Positions 1 to 11,010 of a DNA stretch of 64,000 bases are shown one piece after another. The position numbers and the translations under genes were made by a program. The notes below the pieces were generated by a model, which was given only the letters and a program-made list of their open reading frames with translations, searched no databases and had not been told where the DNA came from. The stretch is taken from positions 18,849,017 to 18,913,016 of the forward strand of contig CM038466.1 of NCBI GenBank assembly GCA_021464415.1, read 5' to 3'. The stretch's first letter is position 1. Each line of letters opens with the position of its first letter. The stretch comes from Lonicera japonica (lineage: Eukaryota > Streptophyta > Magnoliopsida > Dipsacales > Caprifoliaceae).

Positions 1-1355
1 AAAGCCTTTCTTTACACGTTAGTCTGCGAAATCAGGATTCTATAGATTCGAAAACTATATTACGGTTTGGGAAGGTGTTAAGCACCAATTCCGCCCTTTC
101 GGTCTCTAGTGTCTTTATATATTTATTCTATGTTGAAAAACTTGGATGCTTTTACTGACAGTCTACTACTTTCTAAGCAAAAACCCTAATTTCTGGGAAA
201 AGGGAAAGGGATGAAAAACCTTTGTTTTCCGAGATCCGATGTTTTGTTTTTGGAAAAGAGTAAATACAAATGACAAAAGCCTTTTATTTTAAGAGAGAGT
301 TTCTCGTATTATTTCTCAGATAATGACAGTTTTCTCATGTAGTGATTTCTTTTGTAAAAGTTCGGATCTTTACATTTGGAACTAATTCGATACGGAATTA
401 GAACTCTTGAGGGGAGTTTTACCAGACGTATCACAATCTATGAAACAGATAAGATATACCGGGTTTTTAATTCCTGAGCGAGTTTTATCAGGCCGGGTTT
501 TGAAAACGGGATTTTATCCGGATGATAATGTACTTACTCTTTTAGTTTTGCAAACAGTTTTATCAGGGTCTTTTGTTTTGAAAACGGTAGACTATTTGTA
601 ACTTGACAATAAGTTTATTCAAATAAAACGTGGACAAAATAACAGAAATAAAACAAGTACACATATATTTAATGTTAAATACTAAAAGAGACTTTCTTTA
701 CCTTCCTGACGAGAATAATAATAAGAAGGAAAATATAATACGGCAGAGAGATCTCCGGCGATAATAATCTTCTCTTTCTTTAGATATTTTCGAGAATTCG
801 ATTCCAGAGACGGGACACGTCGAGTGTCGAGAATAGATTCGATAATTCTTCAAAAATAAGATGATAATAGAAAATGCTTGACGAAAAACTAGAAAATCAG
901 ATTAAAGCTTTAGAATTCTCCAATCCCAGTCCCTGCCCTTGAAACATTGGGGGGTGTTGGCCTATTTATACTGCTCGGGAAAGATAGTCGCGCGACATTT
1001 TCTCCGAAAGGGCATGTGTCGCGCGACAATGCGCACAATGTCGCGCGACATTTGGCTAATGTCGCGCAACAAACGACTGAAGTGATGTTTCTGACAGACT
1101 GATGTGTCAGACAGTGGTTGGTCGGGTGTCAAGAGGGATTGTCGCGCGACATAGGAGTGTTTGTCGCTCGACATATCAGGGATTGTCGCGCGACAATGTG
1201 ATATGTTGTGCGACAATCTCTCCTAAAAACAGGTTTGTTGGCCAACAAACCCTCTCGGGGTAGTTCCGGGTGCTCGGGTGGGTCCCGGACTCAAAAAAAG
1301 TAGTTCTTGGAGGTCGTTAGGATTCTTGCGGGGGTCACGGATCGGGGTGTCTACA
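1..1355 (-). mobile_element. LTR-like retrotransposon end (U3/R/U5), partial
   Basis: Read on the minus strand, the sequence starts at 1355 with TGTAGACACCCC, a TG-start common in plant LTRs. It continues through a palindrome-rich U3 and reaches a good TATA box (TATAAATAGG, plus 961-970). The left part, 60-110, contains GGTGCTTAACACC (minus strand), a motif I associate with plant Ty3-type LTR leaders. No coding domain, primer-binding site or second LTR is visible, so this is a solo or truncated LTR, or an element running out of the window. The superfamily is inferred, not shown. Confidence 0.5.
987..1216. repeat. Array of TGTCGCGCGACA palindromes
   Basis: At least eight copies of a 10-12 bp palindrome with core GTCGCGCGAC lie between 989 and 1216. 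Five are perfect (for example near 989, 1018, 1039, 1140 and 1184). Others carry one change, such as GTCGCGCAAC, GTCGCTCGAC and GTTGTGCGAC. They sit just upstream (minus strand) of the TATA box of the LTR-like element. The CpG density contrasts sharply with the AT-rich surroundings. Confidence 0.85.
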
Positions 1356-1663
1356 CATGTTCAAGTTGAATTCGTTTATTTAACAAACGAATCTCGAACA
1401 AATTTCTCATCAAACGATCGCAAGTCGAATCAAACTCGAATAACTTGATTTGTTTTCTGGTCCTAAGGATAAGGTTGAGTACTGTTTAATGTTTCTTAGG
1501 CTCTACAAAGTTTTGATTGTTTCACAATAAAATAACTCATAACATTTGCGTGCATGACTAAGTTAATTCAAGTGAAAAAAAATGTTTAATTTAATCTGGA
1601 GCGCTCAAATTTAAGTATCAGCGGTTTGTATATTGTTAGCAGTTGCATGACCACTTGTACTTA
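1356..1663. other. Intergenic, no feature seen
   Basis: AT-rich spacer between the LTR-like end and the first MITE. No open reading frame, repeat or RNA gene is evident. Confidence 0.6.
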
Positions 1664-2517
1664 AAGCTCGTTTGGTTCAAGTTTTAGGAAAAAAATTAGA
1701 ATCCCGGATTATAGTAAACCTTCTTTCCAGTAATTCAAGATTCATTTCTAATGTTTGGTTCACATAATAATGCTCTTTTTTTGGCATTCTAAATTATTTT
1801 CAATTTACCCAAGTACCCTTATAATATATATAATTTTTCCTTTATGCTGAACACTGTTTGTACCCTTTTATACCGATCAAACAGACCAATAAACAGAAAA
1901 AAGGGAAAAGAAAGGAAGAAGAAGTCATATATATTATATATAATATTGTATATATATATATGTATATATATTTGTAGATCAGTATATATATACACAAATA
2001 TGTAAATCAGTATATGTATATATATATGTGTGTGTGTGTGTGGAGGGGCGGAGGCGGTGGTGGATAGAATGTGGTGTTATTTAGATAAGATGGCAATGGT
2101 GGAGGAGCAAAGATAAGATGGAAGTGATAATGAATATGAATAGAGAAATCGAACTAGATCCGAGCGAGAATCAAAGGGGATCTGGCCAGAATCAAAAGGA
2201 ATTTGGCCGGAATTAGCCATTGTTGGTCGTTGTTATGATGGAGGTTATGAGCAATGAAGAATAAGAGTATGAAATACAAAAGGAATGTGGGGTTTCTATT
2301 GGGTTAAATTTGTTTTTTTGCCAAAAAGTAAGAGGATTCTTAGGAATAAAGACATTACTTCCCGATTTAGAAGAGATTAAATTTTGGCAATACGAAAGAA
2401 TTTAGGTTTCTTAGGAATCCTAAATTTCTATTCAAAACATGAACCAACTACTAGAATTTTATTTGGAAAGTAATTTAAAATTTGAGAAATTATCAAAAAT
2501 TCCAACCAAACGAACCC
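1664..2517. mobile_element. Tourist-like (PIF/Harbinger) MITE, copy A
   Basis: The left end AAGCTCGTTTGG (1664) and right end CCAAACGAACCC (2506-2517) form terminal inverted repeats flanked by a TTA duplication (1661-1663 and 2518-2520). The 3-bp TTA target is typical of PIF/Harbinger elements. The interior is non-coding and holds TA, TG and GGCGGAGGCGG simple repeats near 1925-2060. It shares about 20 bp at its left end with copy B, which directly follows. Confidence 0.75.
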
Positions 2518-2520
2518 TTA

Positions 2521-3143
2521 GGGCTCGTTTGGTTCAAGTTTTAGGAATGGAATGGGCATATTTGATTCTTGAAAAGTTTTTTCCTGACATCAAGAATGCC
2601 ATGCCGATGTTTGGTTCAACAGGGAATAGGAATGGAATAAAGTATCAATTACAAAAATACCATTCTTTTTAAAAGATGAGAATATATCACCTACTAATTT
2701 TTCAAAAGAGACAATTACTATAATAAATTACAAAAATTACGCATCCCTAGCTAATAACTATCCTACAAAAATTACAATTTTTGTAATTAAAAAAAAATTT
2801 AGAACAAGAAAAAAGAATAGAAAAAAGTTTCAAATATTTTTTTTTCATTTTTGTGCAACAGCGTAACTAAAAAAAAAGTTTCAAACAATATTTTCATACA
2901 TGGATGAAAAAAGAATTATTTATTCATAAAGAAGAGTGTTATTTTAGTCCTAACATGAAAAATTAAAAAATATGCCCATTGGTAATGGTTTATTCCTTAT
3001 GATTTACATGGGAGAACTTGGGGGAAGAGGTTTGTTCCTGGAATCATTTATTCCGGATTTAAAACTTGAACCAAACGTGAGAATCGTTTCAGAATGAAAT
3101 ATAGCATTCCCGAAATGGTTTAAATCTTGAATCAAACGAGCCA
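2521..3143. mobile_element. Tourist-like MITE, copy B
   Basis: It starts GGGCTCGTTTGGTTCAAG at 2521 and ends CTTGAATCAAACGAGCCA at 3143, giving an inverted repeat of about 18 bp. The flanking trinucleotide is TTA on both sides (2518-2520 and 3144-3146). The left TTA is also the right target duplication of copy A, so the two elements abut through one shared TTA. No coding capacity. A short open frame starting inside copy A and reading across the junction is chance. Confidence 0.8.
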
Positions 3144-3259
3144 TTAAAGTAAAAGAAATGGCTTGATGATCCTACGACTATTTTTTTTTTGAGAGTTATA
3201 ACACTACATAGAATTCTTGACTCCGTCCTTTTCGATTTCTGTACCGATTAATATTATTA

Positions 3260-3859
3260 GGCCTCGTTTGATTCAGGGATTAGGATCAGTGGGATTAATA
3301 ATACCAGTATTAATAGTACTGGATTATTAATCCTGGTATTAATTTAATACCAATATCCTGTTTGATTCATACAGTATTAATACTGGGATATCTCATGCTG
3401 ATATTAATACCATGTTTAGTTCTGTAACTTGTATACGAGATTATATTTTGGACTAACAAAATAAAAAAAAATTAAAATTTTTAAAAAAAAAATTTTAAAA
3501 AATTTAAAAAAAAATTTAAAAAAAAATTTAAAAAAAATTTAAAAAAATTTAAAAAAAAATTTAAATTTTTTTTTTAAAATAAATTAAAATAATAATAATA
3601 ATATAGTAGTAGTAGTAGTGGCATTTTTGAAAATATTATACTAGTAATGGCATTTTTGAAAATATATGGTTCCTTTTTCTTAATCCTGGATAAACAATAC
3701 CACCTCCCCCCTGGTATTAAATTATAGCACAAAGAGTGGTATTAAGTTAATACCGGTATTAGTAATCCCAGCACATTTGTGCGAATCAAACAAGGTATTA
3801 TAAAAAAAGTGGTATTAATAATCCCATCCCACTTTTTAATACCCGAATCAAACGAGGCC
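3260..3859. mobile_element. Tourist-like MITE, copy C
   Basis: The inverted repeats GGCCTCGTTTGATTC (3260-3274) and GAATCAAACGAGGCC (3845-3859) are perfect over 15 bp and flanked by TTA (3257-3259, 3860-3862). The interior has repeated TAATACC/GGTATTA words, a long AAATTTAAA stretch (3470-3590) and AAT and TAG triplet repeats (3590-3618). A related copy lies in reverse orientation at 61547-62128. Confidence 0.9.
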
Positions 3860-3862
3860 TTA

Positions 3863-5030
3863 CTGTATTGTAAGACAATTTCACTGTGTTATTAAAACAT
3901 GATAACATGTTTTACAGTAGTGAGATCGGGCCAAAACATCCAGGCTTTTAGGTTGGGCTGGATTAGCCCTAAAGCTACCCAACAAGATTTTGGGTTGAGC
4001 CCCATTTTTAACCCAGCAAGGTTTATGTGGATCTAGCTATCTTTATCGGTTTAAAAGTAATTCAGCCCAACGGGTTTAAAAAGGAAGAAAAGACGTTCCT
4101 CAATTTCAAATGAAGAATTTCACTTTTTGTTTAATTAGGGACAAAGGGGAAAAAAATAAAATAAAAAATCTGATACAAGTGAAATCCGGGTGGTTCTTAA
4201 AGGAGGAAGAGAGGGATTGAAACATGACGCCACATGTAAATAATCATAATCTTAATTATTAGGGTAAAGTCCTGATCTACGAAGGGAGGAATATTTATTG
4301 AAAAATAAATAAATCACTATTAGGGTAAGGCCCTCTCGCCGACTTTGTTATTAAAAAATTTAAATTATTTTTTCTCCGGACATAAAGAGGTTATTTTTTT
4401 TTTACCGTTAAAACTGATTTGGTAGTTAAAGATTGTATAACAATTTTAATACCTTTCAAGAACAAAGGAAGCGACATATGTCGTGTTTACAAATTATCAA
4501 ACTAAAATTTAATTTTCGCATAATTGTTATTATCTCATGCTTTAATTGATTTTTTTTAAAGATCATAATGTGTGCCCTAAGTGCACGCATTGGCATGTCG
4601 TGTTTACAAATTGTTAAACTAAAAATTTATTTTTACATAATTGTTATTATCTCATGCTTTAATTAATTTTTTTTTAAGAATCATAACGTGTATTGTAAGT
4701 GCACACGTTAATAACATATTTATGGAAACGATCATGGATGACAACATTCGAGTAGTTTGTCACGTGCATAGCAAATTTGGGGCGAGTCCAATTCTATCAA
4801 TTTCAATTTAAGAATGTCAAAATGGTTCTAATGCGCTGTCCCTAAAAGTCAGAGATTGAGAATCAAAGGAGTTCCAAAACAAAGTGATTTGTTTATACAA
4901 CCTTAATTATTGTTCTCTATACTTAGTACTTACTCTTCCCCAAATTATCATTCCTTTTATTGTCCAATAACGTTGGGGTAACGAAGAAAGCGTCGATCTG
5001 TTTTTTGCATGAAAAAACTGAACATTGGCG
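3863..5030. other. Intergenic, AT-rich
   Basis: No gene seen. It contains one tandem duplication, listed separately, and several homopolymer A/T runs. Confidence 0.6.
4474..4708. repeat. 117-bp tandem duplication
   Basis: The word TCGTGTTTACAAATT occurs at 4481 and 4598, and the following ~100 bp (including TTGTTATTATCTCATGCTTT and a GTGCAC palindrome) repeat with few changes. This gives two units of about 117 bp. Confidence 0.75.
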
Positions 5031-5038
5031 GTTAAATC

Positions 5039-5991
5039 TAGGGCTATTAAACCTAATCCGAAAACCCACCAAATGGATCGAATCGATTTGTAAAGCTCGA
5101 ACTGCAAAAAAATAGAAACCAAAAATAGAAAAACTGAACCGAAACCGAATAATTCAGTTCGGTTTCGGGTCTGGTCCGTCCAAAACCGAACTGAACCAAA
5201 TCAAACCAAATTTTAAATTTAGGTGCAAAACGACATTACCATCACACACTAAATTAATCAGGTATGTCATCTATTTCTCAGATCTATGTATATATATATA
5301 TATATATCAATGTTAATATATGTTGTTATAGAAGGGGTTTAACAGCCGAGCTGCAAATATTTTGCTAGTTTACCCTATCGGTTGTATTTATACATATAAC
5401 TGAGTTGCACTTTATGAAATAAGTGCACCGTTTTTATTTTATAGAGAAAGTGTAAATCATTAACTTGATCTCATATTTGTGCAAATCGATTGGATTAAGT
5501 AAGTGAATTAGAAATTATCATTCAAACCCTCACTTCAATTTTTTTTAGTTACATTGGTGTAAATCGAACACTTGATTCCTCCTTTCCCATTTTTTTTTTA
5601 ATTATAACATAAATAACAGAGAGCAATATATCTTTCAAGCTGAATTATTTATTCATTTTGTACTGTGTATTACTTGACATGCCTAATATTTAGTATTTTA
5701 GTTAAGTATTATTTTAGTTATTTGCAATCCCTTTGTTAAATAACATATTGTTTGTAGTATTTTAGTTATTTGCAATCCCTTTGTTGATATGCCACGGTTT
5801 GTTTTTGTTAAAATCATTTAAAAAATATATACGCAAAAATCGAATAAAATTGAACCGAAATATTTGGTTCGACTTTGGGTTTACAAGATTTCTAAAACCA
5901 AAACCGAATTAAAGCAAAATTAAACTTTTGTATTTAGTTTGGGTTTTGGGATACCCCGGCTTCCACCTCGACCGAAACTGAAAACACCCTA
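5039..5991. mobile_element. Non-autonomous hAT element rich in AACCGAA words
   Basis: An 8-bp target duplication GTTAAATC (5031-5038 and 5992-5999) flanks an element that starts TAGGGCTATT and ends AACACCCTA, so its short termini are inverted TAGGG. The 8-bp duplication and short inverted repeats fit the hAT superfamily. Subterminal regions are full of AACCGAA/TTCGGTT words on both sides. No transposase is visible. The element at 41802-42317 has the same kind of interior. Confidence 0.8.
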
Positions 5992-6571
5992 GTTAAATCG
6001 ATTACGGAGTTTGACTTATTCTTCTACGCGACATCTAATTTGAAATAAAAAATATTAAATTATAGAATAATTTTTAGTTAAATAGTTTTTTTCCGTATAC
6101 ATGCAATATATATATAATATTTAAATATAACTAATTTTAAAATAAAATATTAAAAAATAATAATAAGTAGTATAGCTATTAAGAGTCCCATTGACTTAAA
6201 TAACAGTTAAAATTTTAATTATATTATTTATGCTATAGAGTAATCTTTTTTTTTTTAAATGATTGCCCTCGATTGCCATTTTACATGGTTGCTTGGTACA
6301 TATCAAATGAATATCCAAATATTCAAAAATTGCCAAATAAATAGACCACCCGGCTGGCCCTTATGCTTAAATTAATTACATTTTTTCTCCGCTCTACTTT
6401 TTATTTTTGTCGGGCATTCATGTTTTTTCTTCATTTCTTCATAGTTCTCTGCTCATGTCCTTTTCACCCTTTGCACATTGAACAACCATGTTTAAGGTCA
6501 ATTTATTGCATTTTTACTTGTATTTAAAGAACCATTAACATAAAACTAAACATGATTATGTCTCTAAAATA

Positions 6572-6633
6572 CATAGTTGGTCCTGGGACAGAGCGACTGC
6601 CCAAAGCTCAAAAATTAAGAGGGCACTAATATT

Positions 6634-6685
<52 letters not shown>

Positions 6686-7063
6686 AGAAAAAAAATAATT
6701 TATGATGCATATTTCTAAGGAAAAAAACTCAAGTTTTCAAAACTCTAACAACGTATGGAGAAATGACATCTTCAGCTCTTCTCTGATTATTTTTTCCCAA
6801 ATTCAATCTCAATCTTAATAAGAGAGAATTAAAGTGGCATCAATATTTTTTCTTTCACTTATATTGATTTCAAAACAATAAGAGAGAATTATATATTTAA
6901 TTGTGCAGGGTTCTTTGCGATTGTAATGTATTTTTGGTGACATGTAAACTCTTATTATTGAAAGAAAATTAATTTTTTTAATATAAAAAATTAATATATT
7001 TTTTATAAGAGAGAAAATTTTAAGATTTCACCAAAAGCCTTAAAATAGCCAGGACCAACTCTA
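6572..7063. mobile_element. Non-autonomous hAT element
   Basis: A perfect 8-bp duplication CTAAAATA (6564-6571 and 7064-7071) flanks inverted ends CATAGTTGGTCCTGG and CCAGGACCAACTCTA. The interior is non-coding and holds a long TA dinucleotide run near 6633-6680. The GTTGGTCCTG-type terminus resembles that of the hAT at 60235 (AGTCGGTCCTG). Confidence 0.85.
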
Positions 7064-7071
7064 CTAAAATA

Positions 7072-8952
7072 CTATACATATAGCCAGTAATTTTTTCAAT
7101 GCATGTCACCATAAACATGGCCTTCAAACCATCTCAACGCGGCTCTTATAGCCTTAATCGATGTTACTCTTGTGAGGTACTTTTGCGTACCTGTACAGCA
7201 AATTTTCAAAAAGGGTGCCTTTCTTTTTGACTACTTACTAACCTGTCTTTCCAGAGTGATAATATATAAATGTGAGTTTTTTAAATTCTTTGAAACTAAG
7301 AAACATTTATTTTGCAAAAAGGCGGAGTGTGGAATGCTTAGGCCTTGATGAGTCATGAGGAGGCGATTGGCAATATATTTGATGTCAACCCATGGTTTAA
7401 AGTTGTGGTTTCGAAGGCCAATTCCTCACTCAATTTTTAACTCGATTATCAGTATCGATTTCGGTTATATAAATTGATTTATTATTTAAAAGGCTCAAAA
7501 AATTACAAAAAAAAATATAGAAAAATTCTAAAGTATTAGATTAATAAGATGGACCAATTAGATAAGTATAATAACATTATCTAATACAAATTACATATCC
7601 TACATCAAAATACAATTATTTGTCGCGCTTGATAATAAAATATTATATCATAATTCAATAAATATATAACTATATATTCTTATAAAGTACAAATATCTTA
7701 AATATAAGTTCAATTTGGCCTAGAATAATGATATAGATTGTAATTATCATCATTACTCAAGAACTCCAGTGATGAGAAATAAGGATATAAATGAGGTTGA
7801 AAATTGACATTTGTGGGGTAAGGATAAGAGGAATAACTAGATGACTCATAATCAAAAAAAATTGGTTGGCCATGGTAATGATAGTACCTAAATCCCTGAT
7901 AATCGCTGCTACTTGAAAATCCATCATGATAAGTTCCACGACCACTTCCATATCACCACGAGTAGCAATACTATTATTATATTTGATCCCCCACTATTAG
8001 TATAATCTTGTGCAGAACCTTTATAACCAGTGCCAAAACCATAACTAGTGTTGACCTAAGTTTAAGCTTTGCAATTAATCATCAATGCTCACGATAGCTT
8101 TGTGAATGAGGATCATAGCCACTAGAATACTCATTATAACTATGGAACCTAGTTAAATCTGCGAGATGCCTATGCTTCTTTTGCTTTATTTTTTTTCTTG
8201 CTTATTTTCCATTTCTTTTTCTTCTTTCTTTTCTTCCTTCTTCTAATCTTCTATTTTTTAGAATTAAACCAATTTAATTAAGCAAAGATTAATAAATTAC
8301 TTTAGAACAATTAAACAAATCAATATTTTTTTAATAGTTGCTAATTTAATTAAACAAAGATTAACAAATTATTTTGAAACAAATTAACATTTTTTTTTAA
8401 TAAATACCAATTTACACTTCAAGTCTCTAAAGTTCAACATGGAGTAACTTTTTTTTTTACTTTAGTCACTTTATTCAATTATTCAATACGGAGTGAAATA
8501 TCAGCAAAATATGGGCGATTTTGTGTGATTTTGGTAAGATATTTATGATATTTTAAAATACCGTGATTTTAATCATATCATGTTATAATAACAGTTCGAC
8601 ACTCTTTATTTTAACTCAGTACCAGCCATCTCAAAACGATTTTGAGTGATACTTTGAACCATATGTCAACCAGTTCATTACCAGCTCAAAGTCAAAGCAA
8701 AATCGCGGATTTGGGGTGTTTGGTGGGTCCCAACACATTCAACACGATGAAAAACATTGTAGAATCTATAGAGCTCAAGTACCAATATCATAGTCACAAG
8801 GCTGGACCCGATTGAATTTCAAATGTTTTTTAATGATTACGTTTTGAACGATTTTAATGCGCTTTTTAAGGCATTGCCTTATGATAGGCAGTACTGTCAC
8901 TACTTTGCAGATGGTCTGGCTGGTTCTTTCCATGGCCGATTATTCCCTAAGG
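7072..8952. other. Intergenic with a possible decayed coding relic
   Basis: Mostly AT-rich spacer. On the minus strand, about 7757-8130 reads in pieces as a Tyr/Ser/Gly-rich protein (for example YHDGFSSSDYQGFRYYHYHG and EYSSGYDPHSQSYREH in shifted frames). This composition recalls the C-terminal tails of some plant hAT-type transposases, but nothing specific enough to name it. Confidence 0.3.
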
Positions 8953-8960
8953 CGTCTCTC

Positions 8961-9260
8961 CAGTGGCGGATGGAAAGAGGAGCCTTTAAGATATTTCAAA
9001 TTTTCATTAGTATTAATATTTTTTTTATATAAATATAATTGTAGGCACTCTTTAAATAAAATTATATATTTTTTTATTTCTAAAAATTATTTGAGTGTAA
9101 TTTTTTTTATAGAGTGTCAATAATAATACCCATTATTATTTATATTATAAATGTATGATAAATTTAAGTAGCTGTGATTTCTCTTAATAAATTTATGGAG
9201 TGTCATATTTTTTATATTGTGTTTTGTCTCCCCGTATTCTAAATCTTGAATCCGCCAATG
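8961..9260. mobile_element. Non-autonomous hAT (CAGNGGCGGA type)
   Basis: A perfect 8-bp duplication CGTCTCTC (8953-8960 and 9261-9268) flanks inverted ends CAGTGGCGGAT and ATCCGCCAATG. The interior is AT-rich and non-coding. The CAGNGGCGGA terminus is shared with the hAT at 37290-37581. The Copia element begins only 17 bp beyond its right end. Confidence 0.9.
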
Positions 9261-9277
9261 CGTCTCTCCACTTTGTG

Positions 9278-9630
9278 TGAAAGAAAAGTCCAGCTTCATC
9301 TAGAAGCTCTATCTAGAAGGTTTCTAGGCTAGTCTTCTTTTGCTACTAGCTTGGTTGAAATATTGGCAAAGTTGGCAACTTTGTCAATGGTGGAGAAGGA
9401 ATGGCATTGGGGAAGCCTGCTATAAATACCCCTGCCCATTCCATTAGTTAGCAAGAAGGAGGATCAGAAAAATCAAAAGAGTTCATATATTTAGAGAGAG
9501 ATAGAGAGACTCCAAGAGAGAGTTTTGTGAGAAGTTTTTTTTGTAAAGAATTCTTGTTGTTTATTTTCTGGAGAGAAATAAACCCGTTTTTCTTCTCAAT
9601 ATCATTCTCTGATTTTTCCCAATCCCAACA
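9278..9630 (+). repeat. Copia 5' LTR
   Basis: Direct repeat of 14256-14608. It contains a TATA box (TATAAATA, about 9421) that should start transcription near 9450, and GA-rich sequence (GAGAGAGATAGAGAGA) around 9494. The LTR ends ATCCCAACA directly before the primer-binding site. Confidence 0.95.
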
Positions 9631-9632
9631 AG

Positions 9633-9643
9633 TGGTATCAGAG
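9633..9643 (+). other. Copia primer-binding site
   Basis: TGGTATCAGAG lies two bases after the 5' LTR. It is complementary to the 3' end of initiator methionine tRNA, the usual plant Copia primer. Confidence 0.9.
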
Positions 9644-10212
9644 GGAGGTTAGTGCACAGAGGAATTTTTTCCGGATTTTTCTGTTTCGGGTAAAAAAAAA
9701 ATTGTCTCCGAATTGATTTCTGGGCACACCACTGAAAAGGTCTTGTTTCGAGGATTCCAGAAATAAATTTTTTTGAATTTTTCGAGCATGGGAAGGTCCT
9801 CAAATCGGCGGTCAAAGTCTGGTCAAAGTTGCCGAAATAGTTGCCGGAAAAACCAGCGTTTCTGGAGGTTGAAGACAACCCAGTCAGTGCCACATCACCG
9901 CCCAGTCAGCGACACGTCAGCGACCTTGTTGAGTCACTGACCACGTGTCATTCCACGTCAGCACCCAGTTAACTGCCAAGTGTCGGCCACATCATCGCCA
10001 CCTGTCTGCCACATCACTGCCATTTGGCGGCCACGTCATCGCCACATCAGCAAACAACCCTTGCAATCTGCCACGTGTCACTCTTTGACACGTAATCATT
10101 TTTGACCCCGGAGAGGTCTATCCTACCATTTTCGATCGTTCCGGACGCAACGGTGCACTTCGTTTTGTCAAATTCTGCTTCTAAATTTGACAAAGTACGA
10201 ATCAAATCAGAA

Positions 10213-11010
10213 TGGCGGCAGAAGACTCGTCATCTGGAGCTATGCTCAAACTCACAGCTACAAACTATACACTTTGGAGACCTCGGATGGAATATCTCCT
10301 TAGTTGTAAAGATTTGTACGATCCAATCGAGTTTGAAGGTAAGAATCCTGAGCCCGCAAAGAAAATGAATGAAAGAAAATGAATCGAAAGACGATTGGTT
10401 CAATTCGTCAATGGATTGATCACAGTGTCTTCCATCATGTTTCTGAGGAAACTGATGCATACACACTCTGGAAGAAGTTGAAGGATATGTATCAGCCCAA
10501 GACAGCTCGGAATAAAGCTTTACTAATAAGACGATTAGCAAATCTAAAGTTACGGAGTGGGAAGTCAGTTGCCGAGCATGCGAGTGAATTTCAAAGCTTG
10601 GTAAACCAATTAACATCAGTTGACTTCAACCTTGGAGATGAAGTGCAGGCTCTCCTACTTCTCAGTTCACTACCCGACAGCTGGGAAACACTTATAATCA
10701 CCCTCGGAAATTCAGCTCCAAATGGTATACTGACCATGGCAATGGTACAAGAAGCCTTGTTCAACGAAGAGGCGAGGAGGAGTGATGCAAGCTCAGATCA
10801 GACAGAAGCTTTAGTCACTGAACACTGAGGGAGATCACAAGGAAGAAATCAAGGCAGATGGAGAGATCGGAGCAAGAGCAGAGGCAAATCAGTAGAAGGT
10901 AAAAGGGCCACATATAGTTATTATCACTGTGGCCTAGAAGGCCATATGAAGAAGAATTGCAAGAAGCTATTACGAGAGCAGAGACAGAATAGCAAGCAAT
11001 CGAAAGACAG
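10213..11010 (+). pseudogene. Copia gag (broken)
   Basis: It opens with ATG at 10213 (MAAEDSSSGAMLKL), giving a typical Copia gag start, but the frame ends at a stop near 10378. A +1 frame from 10379 (MNRKTIGSIRQWIDHSVFHH) continues the UBN2-type gag to 10825, where TGA (10826-10828) interrupts it. The same frame then encodes a nucleocapsid zinc knuckle, YYHCGLEGHMKKNC, near 10917-10964. The first cysteine of the CX2CX4HX4C knuckle is replaced by tyrosine (TAT). A further frame change near 11005 leads into the protease region. Confidence 0.9.
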
